Of a stretch of DNA of 64,000 nucleotides, positions 1-13,125 are shown piece after piece. The position numbers were made by a program, and so were the translations under genes. Under the pieces are notes generated by a model. The model was not told where the DNA came from. It did not search any database and saw only the letters and a program-made list of their open reading frames with translations. Source of the stretch: Poecilobothrus nobilitatus (taxonomy: Eukaryota > Arthropoda > Insecta > Diptera > Dolichopodidae); contig OX352774.1 of assembly GCA_947095535.1 (NCBI GenBank), positions 67,704,416 through 67,768,415 of the forward strand, given 5' to 3'. Position 1 is the stretch's first letter, and every line of letters starts with the position of its first letter.

Positions 1-1177
1 ATTTAGTTACTAAGAAACAAAATATAAATTTAAAATTAATTATTAAGCACAAAAAATTTCACTTTATTTGGTTTTTTAAAAGTTTAATTTAACTTGTATG
101 ACGATTTGATAATTTAAATATGCACTGAATAAGGTTATTTTTATTTAATTACAATAAAAACATGATCAATTTCAAAAATGTTTTTCAATAATAATTATAT
201 TTATATTAAATAATAAAGTACATATACTTACATTTTATATACAAATTATGTATTCATTATCATTTTTAATTAATTTTAATTACAAAACCCTAAGTAGGAT
301 TTTTTATTAACTTTATATAATTATTGCTAAAATATATTTAAATAAGTAAGATAAAAATTAATCTTAATAATTATTATTATTTAATATCATTAAAAAATTA
401 AATTACTTATATAATTATATTACAAAATAAATAAATAATTTTATTAATTTATTTTGTCCTATTATGTGACATAAAAAATCAATGTTTTAATGAAAATAGT
501 GTTACAAATGAATTGCAATATTTTTCAAGTATACAAATGAATTTTTGTCTTTATATATTCCTAAATGCAAATAATTTAAAAAACACTTTTTAATAAAAAT
601 GTATATCAAAAATATGATACCTATAAATACAACAAATTGATTTAAGAGTTACAAAGAAAATAAATTATTTTATTTATTGTGGAAAACGTCATAGTTATTA
701 GCGTAAAATTATTATTACTATGACGTACCCATTTACAAAATGTTTTTTTTTCTTTTATTGAATTGTAATGTAATAATATTTAATGTCTTAATCTTATTTT
801 TAATGATTCTTAACAGACAAAAAATTGATATAAAAATTGTACAAATATTTAAGAATGCTCTAAAAAGAAAAAATGGTTGATTTAATTATCAAAAAGCTAC
901 CCTTTAAAATATACCATATATGTATTTTTAGATTAAAATCTATAATTAAATTCGCGCTACAAAATATATTTATTTAAAAGCTTGTGTGGGATAAAGCTTA
1001 GTGTAAAAGCGTTGTTTGGAAAAAAATTATATTCTATTATAGGTATTTACTTATTCTTAGTTCCATTATTCGTATAGTTTAAACTGGATATTTAACGTGA
1101 TTTAGTTTATTCATGGGTAGTTACCACTTTTCGTTAAGTTTAAATATTAATATTAACTAAAAAATGAATACATTTAA

Positions 1178-2350
1178 GGTGACCATTCACACTTTTTTGG
1201 GAAGTATTATACTCCTTTCTGAATCAAAATATACTCCACAATATCAATACTCTTCAAATACCTCTTTGAGATAAAAAAAAAATATATATATATTGCTGAA
1301 ATATTCCTTTAGAATTTTGACTTGTGTTTAATTTTTATTCTTTGCTAACTCTTTTTAAAATTTAAACTGTGTTTCGCTACATATGGGTGAACTCAGTTTA
1401 TTTTCACGATTTTCATACCAATCTCAAATATGATGTTGTATAACAGTAATTGCTAAATCTATTTTGTTTTATTGTAAATTTAAATTTGTTCCACTATAAG
1501 GTAGCTGTGGTAGCTTTTTTTTTTTTTTATATTTTTGAATATTATAGCGGCTAACCAACCAACTCAACCACTCAACCAGCGGTTACTAACCAACTCAATT
1601 TTTATATAATAAATGATTTGAGAAAAACTAAAGTTATTCTGAATTTTAACTTTTCGCTTGGAACACCAAATATAAATATACAACAAAACTTAACCATTTT
1701 AATAACATCGATATTAGTCCCTTATCTAAGTAAATTATAAGGCTATTGTAGAAATCCTCTTCATATCATACAAACCAACATTAACTATCACAGTTTTCGA
1801 AGTATATGTATTGCACAACAACCATAATTCACAATTTGTTTGCTTAAAGCTAATTTTTATGGAAAAATTTTCCGATATCGGATTAGAAAGAGTAAACTAT
1901 ACTTAATACTACCAATAGGAAAGAGAGAGAAAAATAATGAATTCAAATGTCATGTATCCTTAAGAATTGTTAGTAGTGTGACCATTTTTTTTTTGTGTAT
2001 CATACACATTTTTTACGTATGTGTTAAAAATATCGGAGATAATTATAGAAAATTTAACTTCATCGAGCTAAATTGCATCCGATATTATGGCATATCTTCG
2101 ATATTTTCTGAACGCTTGCACAATTTTATTGTTAATTCGTCCGATATTTTTGTGCTTTTTTCTGTCACACAAGTAGTGTTTTCACGTATCTTTTGCCTAT
2201 GCTCTAACAAATATCGCCGATATTTTTTCTGTCACACAAGTAGTGTTTTCACGTATATTTTGCCTTTGCTCTAACAAATATCGCCGATATTTTGCTTCAT
2301 GAAAATTAGCCTTAATAGATTTCGCAAAAAAAAAAGACAAAATGGTCACC
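1178..2350. mobile_element. TTAA-flanked DNA element (piggyBac/Kolobok-like, non-autonomous)
   Basis: The element is bounded by TTAA at 1174-1177 and 2351-2354. The ends are inverted: GGTGACCATT at the left and AATGGTCACC at the right, followed inward by T-rich/A-rich arms. TTAA duplication is typical of piggyBac and Kolobok elements. No transposase is visible; the open frame at 1840-2274 has no recognisable domain. The right half holds a direct 67-bp duplication and many CGATAT/ATATCG motifs. Superfamily is not settled. Confidence 0.6.
2162..2295. repeat. Two tandem copies of a 67-bp unit
   Basis: The phrase CTGTCACACAAGTAGTG begins at 2162 and again at 2229; both copies continue through TTTTCACGTAT and end in ATATCGCCGATATTTT, with only a few differences. 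The tandem lies near the right end of the TTAA-flanked element. Confidence 0.85.
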
Positions 2351-5300
2351 TTAATATTATTAAAGTAGAAAATAAACAAATACATACATAAATACTTGAT
2401 ATATTTAAACAGATAAGCAATTTTAATTTGTACTCCACCACAATATAACTCACATAATATTAATAAACAATATAACTCACATTTATTATATAAATTAATA
2501 AAATGTTATTTAGTAATTTTTTTAGTAAGAATAATTTTACAAATTCTACATGTGATTAAAACTAATAAGATAATAAATTTAATTTATGTGCAGATTGGTA
2601 AATTCTTTAATATGTGCGTGTGTGACACAACTGACAATTATAAAATTGTATACAATGTTGTATACTTATTGATTAAAAAAAAAGTATCTATTCAAAACAA
2701 TTAATTTTTATAGTGAATATAATAAATAGAAATGTAAAAAAAAAAATGTTTTTCTTAGAATACAATGTTATATTATAAATTTGCGGAAACTAAATGGTCG
2801 AACGGTTGTTAACTTAATTCTGATTGTCTTTTTTTTGTAATTTCAATTTTTCAAAAATCACAAAATCTTGACAATATTTTAACATACGTTTTTAAATATT
2901 CAAAATTCAATTTTTACAATTTAAAGAAAATATAATATATTAATAATAGTAGTACATATGTAGTAGTAGGTAGTAATAATAGTAATGTAGTAATAAATTC
3001 TTGTATGCAATCAATTTTCGTGTATTTGCAATTAAAGATACTTATGGTGTTGCCGCGTGAAATTAATTTTCAACTGACTTAGTCAATTGACGTTCTTATT
3101 CAATACAGTTTTACGGTTGTGTATGATTTTTAAAATATTTTTGAAATAAAAAATCAACAAATTGGATCAATTAATTTTAACTAAGTTATTTAATTTATGG
3201 CGACATTATATGACTTTGAATGTTTCCAAAAATGTCGTATTATTACTTAAGTATCTATGTATATTCCTTCTGAAAATATGAACTTGATTAATATTAACCT
3301 TAAATCATTTTATTATTTAATGTATTTTTATCATTTATATTTTATCAATTTTTATTATAATATGTTTTCCTATTCGCGTACGAATCTCTACTATTGCAGA
3401 AACTTTTCTCTAAAACTTTGACATCTAATTGTGCCATAAATTAATTTAATGCTATATATGTTTCAGTTTTAAGTAGGTCCTGACAAAATAAAATTTGGAA
3501 TAAATGAAGCCTTACTAGTAGTATGTAATAGGTACGGTAAGGCCCTAACATTTGTTCAATTTTCTAAATTATGTTCTGTTATGGGCGTAAGTTCGAAATG
3601 CAATAGGTAGAGAAAAGCCCTAATTTTTATTAAATTTTCGAAATTCTATAGATAAGATTAAATTCAACATGATTCAAGATCCAAAAAAAGAAAATTTTTT
3701 TTTTTTTTATAAAATATATTAAACTGTAGTATTTTTTTGTTTTTTAATGTTTGCATAATTAATATAGGTAGATATATTTATGTAGATAATTAAATTTTAT
3801 AGCCATATAATATATGAATTTTTTGATATACATACATACTTACTCTACATACATACTTAATACACAAACAAAACAAAAAAAAAAAACATTTACAGAATTA
3901 AAATAAAAAAACTTTGAAGCAAAGAAAAACAAAATAAGTGAAACATTCGACGGCAACGACCTTTGGTTGATTTCTTGTTATTTATTTTGTTATTTCTTTT
4001 AATTTTTATGTAATTTTTTTATGTCATCGTTCCTTGGCTTACATTTAAATGTGAATTTTAGATAAACAAAATATTATTAAAAATAAAAGAAAATAATTTA
4101 TCTTTTTAAAATATTATAATATTAATATTTATTTTCGTATTGTTTTTTTTTTTTTTAATTAAAAAATAAAACATAGGTATTATGTTCTGATCATAGTTAA
4201 ATGTTTTGATGTTTCTAAATATGGTTTAAAAAAAAATCTAAATTTAGATCAAATTAAATAAAATAGTTTATGATTTTAACTCAACTTAAATGTAAGCAAG
4301 TAATAAAAAAACAAATACAGTCACAAATAATTTTATAGATATTTATATTTACTACATAAGAGAGGAAAAATATTAATTTTTTACACTATTTTTTGAGAAA
4401 AATTTACCTATTAATAGTGAATGTTAAATTCGATTGAATATTTTGATTAGGCTGTGTTAACTTTTTTTCATAAATACAATAATTTTAAAAATAGGTCTTT
4501 GAAATGGGTAGGTACTAAGATTTGAAATATATTTCATTATGCTCAGATATATTAAAAATTTAAGAATTGATGACATTTTTTTTTTTATTGATATTGTATC
4601 CAAAATTAATTGTAAACAAATATAAACTCGATTTACGATATTTCAATTAATATTGTTTTGCTATAACTCTAGATTTTGAAAATTAATTAATATGAAAGAA
4701 TTTGTAAAAATTTCAAAGCATATTTTATGAGAGTTACTTGTACTCTAGTAGAGACTAAGTGTTATACGTCAAATTTTTTACTAAAAATATAATGATACAA
4801 AAATCAATAGGTATGTATTGTTTTGTTTTACGTCATTTCTATTTACTTTACGTATTTCCACTCCTAATTATAATGTTATGACGTTAATTTTGGCACAATT
4901 GTATGTGTATAAAAATTAAAAAATTGTATTTTAAAGTTCCCTATTATTTATAAGATATCAACGAAAATTATATTATGTATGACTTTTCGAAAATTATATT
5001 AATCATTATTTTTAAACAAAAAAACAACGATTATTTCAATAAATAAGTAGGTACTTAATATGTGTTATACTTATATTAAAATTTTTATTATACCTATGTA
5101 TATACATAATATATTAATATCATTATTATTATATACATATTATTATTAAATTTTCATTGTGATTAATCAATAATCACTGTCATATACCATATATATACAT
5201 ATGTATCGGTTTATACATTTTTATTATTATTTTAATTTTTTTTTTTTTTTTAAATTATAGTAATAAAGAAAGAATAAATTCATAGAAGATATATTTTATT

Positions 5301-8300
5301 ATTTAAATTGTTTTCGTAAATTAACCAACATTATGAATAATAACAAAGCACACAGGCATGTTTATATTTAATAGAAAAAGTAAATAACAACTACTTACAT
5401 CCATTCATAAATTTATACATATATACTTAGTAGATACAAGTGCAAACGTATATAGTATATAGATACCTACTTTATAAAGGTGAAACTTCAAAATAATCAT
5501 AGATATATAGGGATATATTTATATGTACGTGCATACATATCATATATATATATATATACTAAAAGATGTACATATTACATATTTTTATAAAAAAAAAAAA
5601 ACTATTTACAATTTTATCGGCTAAATTTTTTAAATCAGATGAAGTAACATATTTTTTTATTAGTAAATACTTACCTATATTAAATATATTAAAAACAATT
5701 AAATTAAAATTTATCAAATAGGTATCTATGTATGAATTTATTTAACATTTGCTATATGTATTAAAAGTAACTCTGTGTGAGTATATAAAAAACAAATTGA
5801 GAAAGAAAAAAAGAGCAAACTGTTTTTAAAGCTAAGAAAAAATTGCAAATTTGAATCTTAAAAACTTTTTTTTCCTGTAGGTAGGTACCTATACATATTT
5901 GAAAGTGTTGCCAATATTAAACATAATTTACATAATACATATTATATTTATATACATATTAATAATACATTTTTTTTTTTGTTTTTGTATTTGAATTAAT
6001 CAATACATGTAGTTCTAATTAAATGATCGTCTCTCTTTCCAATAGCATTTAAAATTTATACATATCAACAATTTTATATTATTTATATACCTACCTAAGT
6101 AATGTAAATTGTAGACCTAGTAATATTCTTATAGGTACTATAAATTTACATTTAATTTGAAAATGTAAAATTTAATTTGCTTTTTACAAAATTAATAAAA
6201 CGAAATTGTAAATTTCATAATTAACTATAAAATTTAACTTTAATTTTAAATCTGAAAACTATTTAATTAAAATATTTTAAAAAGGCAAGTGTAAGAGAAA
6301 GGGAATAAAAAATTAATTATAATTATATATATGTACATAAGGTACCTACCTACTTTATATGGAAAGTCTTAATTAATTTTAGTTGTTTTACATATTTTTG
6401 ACATTTTAAAAATTTGATAGGTAATAATGTGAAAAAAACAAGTTTTGTTCATCTATTCACTTAAAATAATACATATTTTTAATTTTCTATTTTGTTTTGT
6501 TTATTGTTATCAGTTTTTCGATCACATTTGACAACAAAAAAAAAAAAAATAAACAAAATAATGCCTACCTATTAACATTTTTTTTTACATACATTTTTCA
6601 TTGTAATCACAACAAATTACATTTTAATTGTATATGTACATTGTACATATACAATGTAATAACAGAATTATTCGTAAAATAATACAGATTGCAGAGGAAG
6701 AAACTCTATGCAATAATATAACACAATTACACAACACTAGTTAAAATAACAGTAACTCGCTGTCAAACAAGGTACATATTTTACATTTAAGAAAATTTGA
6801 TAAAAAAAAGAGACTCTCTTTTTTCTTGTCTCTTTCTCTTATCTTTTTTTAATGTTTAATATTTTTCTGTTATATACTTGAATGTTATATATGGATATAC
6901 ATACGTACATTATATAAATATTTTATAAAAGTAAGAATGAGAAAGAACTAACAATACTTTTTGTATGTTTATTTAGCTTTCCATTTGGCATTTATAGTAA
7001 TAATTACTTATAGTAAAAGTGCTTATTAACAATGTTGCCATTGTAAGTATTAAACAAAAAAAAAATAAAGTTTATTTTTTAATAAAAACTTTTTTCGATA
7101 TAGACTAAAACAAAAGTACATATAATAATATATGTATATGTACATACATATTTATAATCCCATTATTGCAAGATTATTCATGTAAGTAAAATTTAAACGT
7201 TGCCAATTTTCTGATATTAATATACGAACAGTATACGAAATATTTATATGTTCTGTTCACCTATATAAAATTTGATATTTTTCTATTTGTGGTAGGTATG
7301 TAGATACATATGTAGGTACCTAAAAAAAATTAATTTTACCCCTTAACAATAAGATGTTCTATTTCACATTCTATAATTACAATCAGTGTCATTTAAAAAT
7401 GTACATCATACAAATTTAATATATTACCTACATATATTATATTATATGCAATTTTTTATTTAAAGCCAGATAGAGACAAGTGTTTTTATAACTTCAAAAG
7501 TAACACGAAAAAATCGTTCCCTTCTGAAAATTTTCAATATCTTCTTTAGTCTGAATATATTTTCTACTCATGACTACATGTCACGTTACGTTCACTCCAA
7601 AATTAAAGTAGCCAGATCTGTACATTAATTCTGATTTCTAATTAGAATATTTATTTTTAGTTTTTTAACTAGGTACCTACCTACATACATATTAATGAAT
7701 AAGTAATTTTAAGTAATTTTTAATAGGAATCTAGACCTACAATTAAAACTTGCGAACAAATAAGTAGGTAGGTATATCTATAGCTAACATTTTTGTATTT
7801 TCGTTGTTTATTTTTCGTTTTGATAAAAAAAAAACAAAGAACTTAAGTAAAATAATTTATCATTGTTTATAAGTTTGTAGGTAGGCAAATATTTTCTAAT
7901 TATTCTATTTAAAATTTAATAAATAAAAATTAAACTTAAAAGTAAATCATAGCTTATTATACTCCATAAACACCGTTAATTGATAAGCAGAACAACTTCG
8001 GTTTTGTCATTAAAATTTATTTTAACATAGAAGAAAATTCTGTAAAATTTATGAAATGAAAGAAAAATTGAATAGGTATTTCACTTCCTTTCTTTTTTAA
8101 AAAGGCTATTTTCAATTTTAACCCTTAATTTTTTACAAGGAATAATTATGTTTACCTTTTTAAATAATTTTACATATATTTATTGTTACCATACATACAT
8201 ACATACATAGATATTTATTTATTATTCATATAATTTCCTTGAGCTAGAAAAAAGTTTAAAACATAAAGGAAATACCACTACATATATTTTGACATTTCTA

Positions 8301-9629
8301 TAAAAAGAAAAAATACACACACCATTGTCAAATCGATTATTTTATACATCAGATATATTTCAGATAAGTAATTTCTATGAGGATTTGTAATACACTGCTG
8401 AATTTTTTTTGTAGTTGTTTGTAGCTCTGCTTTTTGTTTCAGCAAAAAAAGTCTGTTAATGATAATAAATAAGAAATTATATTTATTTTTATTCAAATTT
8501 TATTCTGAAAATGATATACATGCATACATATATGTATGAATGTATGTGCATTAAAAAAAAAAACATTTGATTAAACTACAAACCGGCTATTTTATGTATT
8601 TTTTTTTTATGAAATATTTATTTATGTTGGTAAATTTGTGAAATTGAGTAAAAAGTACTTCGTTTGCAGGGTAGTTAGTAATTGAATTGGTTAGATTGGA
8701 ATTAATATAATGTAGATTATTGTCTATATGTATAAATAAACGCGAAGAACTAGCAATACATAGGTGGTACATAGATAATAATAAAATAATTATGTGAGAA
8801 AACAAAAGAAAAAAAGAAACCAGGAGATACTGTTTTCTTTATTATGATACTTTGATAAAAAAAAAAAAATACAGTCATGTTTGTTCAATGAATAGTTAAA
8901 TTATCGATAGTATTCGTAAATTTAATTCATTTTATACATACATACTTATATTTTATATAGGTACCTACATAATATGTGCATATCTACTTCCAATTTCCAT
9001 TCCAAAATCTAAATACAAATTATTAAAAAAAAACTGAGAAGAAAGTCAATCGAATACTGATAAATACTGAAGTCTGGCATTCAAGTAAAATGTAGTTTTA
9101 TAAAAAAAAAAATAGAGAGAGAGGGAAAAAAATGTTATTGCACATGTGGCCGTGGGAAGGATAAAACACATTAATTTATGAACGAGGTAAAATTGGTATT
9201 TCGTCTGTTATTTTTATTTTTATACCTATGTATGTAAGTACATATCTAAAATCGTTTTTATTGTACAATTTTTAGAATTGACAAAAACTCAAAAAAGTAC
9301 ATAAACATATTTTTTAAGTCGACCATAAATTAGGTAGGTAACTAGGTACATACTTAGTTCAATTTTGAAAAAACCTTTATTTCCTAGGCAACAAAATAAG
9401 GTAGAAATTAAAACCACATTTGTTCATTTTCAAAAACACTTCAAAAATCTTATGGAATTGTTACTATTTTTATCAAAATCTGTAATTCTCCATATAATTT
9501 TACATGTAAGAAAAAATTGTAAAAAATTTATCTTTAATTGTAAGGAAACCGTATATAGTTAGCTAAGAAAAGTGGTTAATGCAAGAGAAAAATATAGTAC
9601 GTACCTACATATTGTAATTTTAATTTTTA

Positions 9630-9815
9630 TGTCTAAATTTTGCACAGGTATCCAAGTTACAGCTACCTAAAAATACCGAAACCGAATTTTTAAATTTTGA
9701 CAACTAATTAATCTCCTAACCGAAAAGTACAAAGTTTTTTTTCAAGCTAACCTACGCCAATAATTTCAAAATTCTGGGCGAAAGTGTTCCGGAGATACAG
9801 AGGAACCAATATTTT
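9630..9815 (-). repeat. Diverged copy of the tandem-repeat element seen at 60.5-61.4 kb
   Basis: Read on the minus strand, this stretch has GAATTTTGAAATTAT, then a TATTTTTAGGTAGCTGTAAC phrase closely resembling TATTTTTAGACACCTGTAAC at about 61303. Order and spacing of the phrases agree with the element at 60.5-61.4 kb. Identity is low outside these blocks. Confidence 0.45.
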
Positions 9816-10448
9816 GCAATATTATGATTTTACATAACGATAAATATCAAATAGGAAACAAAATGATAAAAGTTTTATAATTGATTTCATATTACTACAT
9901 TAGTAGTTGATTACTTTACTTAAAATTATTTTTCTGTCGTTTGACGTTAATCTTAGAAGAACTTGAGATATGAACATTTGAAACTAGTATTTTTTGAGCA
10001 GTTGTAAATTCAAAATAGGTGAGAGGGAGTAGGAACATAAAAAAGAAGTCATGGTACAAAACAGACTAATTCGAAATATTTTAAAGGAAAAACTGTATAA
10101 AAGTATATATTTTACGAAAGGTTAGGCTCTCTGCTTTCTAACTGCGTTCTTATTTTCGTAATTAAAATTAAATAAAATAAATTAATTTGAAAAATTTTGG
10201 TAGCTTGTACATAATTTCGTTCGTCAAAAAATTTCATTTTTCTATTATCGTCCTATTGCTGTACCTAATTTCATCCTATCTTTAAATAGGAATGAAACCA
10301 CTTTTTTATATCGTCCAGATATAAATATCTGCCGATACTTTTAGGGTCCTTTTGCCTTCAAGCATGTGGGCCATCTCGGTACAAGTATTAAATTATAATT
10401 AAATTTAATATTTTGTTTACATTATATTATTATATTTTATATATTATT

Positions 10449-10525
10449 TTTGACCTGATCGAGGTTTGAACCCGAGATCTTTCGTCTGAAAGGCCGGTGA
10501 CTCATACACTGCACCAATGGTCAAA
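10449..10525 (-). mobile_element. tRNA-derived SINE head (or tRNA pseudogene)
   Basis: On the minus strand there is a box-A-like stretch (TGGTGCAGTGTATGAGT, 10500-10516) and a perfect-looking B box (GGGTTCAAACC, about 10463-10473), bracketed by a 7-bp pair TTTGACC/GGTCAAA. The T arm does not abut the acceptor strand correctly and no normal 7-nt anticodon loop forms, so it is unlikely to be a working tRNA. An A+T-rich tail and further unique sequence to about 10300 may be the SINE body. Confidence 0.5.
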
Positions 10526-11285
10526 TAAATTGAACATTAAATAACTAAATAAGAATAAATTTATATTTAAACAAAATTAATTAATTACTGGCTGCATATG
10601 CCGAAATTTCATTATTTTGAACGGCTTTTAATGCCTCTTGTAACCTTTTAATATTATAGTTTCTTCTCTTAGACATTTTCCTAAGTAAATATTCGTAAAA
10701 ATAATAAAAAAGAAGCACAAAGTACAAATGATTCAATATCGACCATGTACTTAAAATCGCCCTAAATTTTTTTTAAATGTAACATGATCATTTGAAAGTA
10801 TAGGACAATAAATGGTTTCTACATTATATAATAAAAAAAAATTCAAATGCTGATATTAATTTAACAGAAAAAGTGTTAGGAGTAAGTAATAAAATAATTT
10901 AAAAAAAAGCTATCAAGAATTTCCGGCCGAATTTATTTTTATTATAATAACTACATTTTGCAAACCAATTAAAATTAATAAAAGAAATTTAAAATTTAAA
11001 CGTATACTTATTCATTATTTGTAATTAAAATATTACATTACCAACTTAAATTTTTGACAGGAATACTAAACATTTTTTTTTATAATCAAGAACTTTTGTA
11101 GAGTTTTTACAACAACAGCACTACTCACGCCACCAACTTTTTTAAAATGAATTTAAAAACTATTAAAAAGATAACTTGACGCGAAATTAAAAAAAATTAC
11201 AATAGAAACATTACAAAATCTTTTGCACTGCTTACTTTAATTTTATTTAAATATTTAACGAAGTTATAACTAAAAATCTGTCTTA

Positions 11286-11564
11286 GTGTCGAACCTAAAT
11301 TGCGACGTACGACGTACATACGTTGATTTATTGATACGCTGACGTATACCGAAATAAACCGTCGACTTCTGCTATTGAAATCCAAAAAATGACTGTCAGA
11401 ATATAAATAAATGCAAAAAGACAACAACAAAAAAAATACTTCGTGTCAAAATTGGATATTCGAATTCTCAACGTACGTAGCGTATTTCAGTGATCTCCAT
11501 ATAAAATATATAGACATGAGAGCATTTTGACAGACGTCGTACGCCGTAATTTTAGGTTCGACAC
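11286..11564. mobile_element. Harbinger-type MITE, 279 bp
   Basis: Inverted ends of about 30 bp: GTGTCGAACCTAAA at the left and TTTTAGGTTCGACAC at the right, each followed inward by a CG-rich CGTACGACGT segment. Flanked by the 3-bp direct repeat TTA (11283-11285 and 11565-11567), the usual PIF/Harbinger target. Its CpG-rich arms stand out against the A+T-rich surroundings. No transposase is encoded; the open frame at 11197-11430 overlaps the left part and is not a gene. Confidence 0.75.
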
Positions 11565-12806
11565 TTAACACGATAATACAGCCATTGGACGAAATTATAG
11601 CCGTTGTAATTCAGCTATGTAAATTTATTACTAAGTTATATAAGTTTAAAAAAGACATCAAAAGTATCTAAATAGAAAATATAAATTTTATATAAATATA
11701 TGCTGTTAATCAGAATTTGTTTATAACTGCAAAATGAAGAATTTTTTTAACTTGGTTTAGAATGTTCAACACTCTAATTTGCTAATTCGGAATTTATTTC
11801 ATTTTGAAGTTATTCTGCAACTAATGAATCTGAAATTAAGAACATCAATTTGCAAAAAGTATTTATTCACATAACTATGAATATAATTAATAAATTTGAA
11901 TTTAAAATCAAATAATTTAAATAATTTGTTATTAAAAATATTAAAATTGTATAAGTGTAAATTTTTCTAATATTTAGTACCTACTCGAACTGACAATCTG
12001 TATAATATGTATTTATATACTAGTGCGCTATTGTTTTACAACTATATCCTTTATTAAAAGGATAGTTGTGGAGAATACTTACTGAGACTGTTAAAAAAAG
12101 GAGAAGCAATTTAAAAAAAAAAAAATCCCTTTTCCAATATATTTTTGATATGTAAACATACACTTTAGAATTTTTGAATTTAACATGTATATGTGCGTAA
12201 ATAAATCCATATTTACTAAACAAGAAATAATTATATATGCATTTACATATATTCCATGTGGCATGTACATATATATATAAAAGAGAAATAGAGTGAGAAT
12301 ATACTTTTGAAGGACGTCGCATTAAAAATATACTTACTTTTAAACTCAAAAAGAAAAAACAGAAGTAGAAAAGAAAATTCATGCGCAAATAACATTTCCT
12401 ATTTATTTATATTCATATATTTAAACATATATACATAAGATATATAGTTTTTTTTGTTCTTTTTATTAATAAATTTTATTATTGATAAGAAAATAGTTTT
12501 AAAAAAAAAAGAATTACAAATTAATTGATCAAAAATTCCACTGCCAGTGCTTACACATATTTATTACTTATTTAGTCATTAGGTGTATATATATATATAT
12601 ATATATAATAAATATAGTTCAAAAACTATAAATCTATATTTTAAACAATTTATTGATACTATACGAAAAAACTACTGTATAACAAAAACGATAATTGAAT
12701 ATGACAGGTATCACAAGTCTAAAATAAAATGCATAATTGTATGAAAAATAAATTTTTTTTTTGATTAAACAAATCTAATTTTAATTTTTTCTTTTTCTTT
12801 TTACAG

Positions 12807-13125
12807 ACTGATTTATGCGGTATAAAATGGCGTAAATACTTAATTGGTGAACGACCGCAGGCATCTGGTGAACCATTAGATGATCCAGTGCTTAGGTCGT
12901 ACGCACGTTGTTTAGAATGTGAAATATTGTGTGTTTGGAGGCGTGTAGCTGCACCAAAGCAAGAACCAGATCCAAATAATACAATATCATATGATTTGGT
13001 TACATCGCATACACATCCGCCTCTATCATTAACAGCTGCTAAAGAATTATGGATATTCTGGTATGGTGAAGAACCAGATTTAACTGGATTATTAGATCAA
13101 GAACTATTAAGAACCCCATGTGTTG
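12807..13125 (+). CDS. skd: MED13 exon: conserved N-terminal block
   Basis: Follows a pyrimidine-rich acceptor ending TTTTTACAG and ends before GTAAGT. Phase 0 at its start. It encodes residues 1-106, opening [15 protein letters not shown] and containing [16 protein letters not shown], the signature of the MED13 N-terminal domain. The opening TDLCGIKW block normally follows a short first segment (NGASLEDCH-type), which must lie on a separate upstream exon. The last codon is split (G|AT) and is completed by the exon at 34826, reading PCV-DGAW. Confidence 0.95.

Larger units (their letters stand above)
1..12806. other. Noncoding DNA upstream of the first visible MED13 exon
   Basis: No convincing protein-coding exon on either strand; open frames here are short, low-complexity and do not look like known families. 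This is probably the upstream part of the first MED13 intron, because the exon at 12807 begins inside the conserved domain, but it could include intergenic DNA. Besides the mobile elements listed separately it holds A/T tracts, ATGTATGTA-type runs and many TAGGTACCTA-like palindromes. No promoter could be assigned. Confidence 0.6.

Noticed and set aside
686..726. Hairpin ACGTCATAGT ... ACTATGACGT as a MITE or terminator
   Set aside because: Only 10-bp arms with a 21-nt loop and no flanking duplication; could be chance.
1840..2274. 144-codon open frame as a gene
   Set aside because: Starts at a non-ATG codon, runs through a tandem duplication inside a TTAA-flanked element and shows no domain.
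10449..10525. Functional tRNA gene on the minus strand
   Set aside because: B box and a 7-bp closing pair look good, but the T arm does not join the acceptor strand and no 7-nt anticodon loop forms. Kept only as a SINE head or pseudogene.
12020..12388. 122-codon minus-strand open frame as a membrane protein
   Set aside because: Phe/Leu/Ile/Tyr-rich translation is what A+T-rich DNA gives by chance; no start context or domain.
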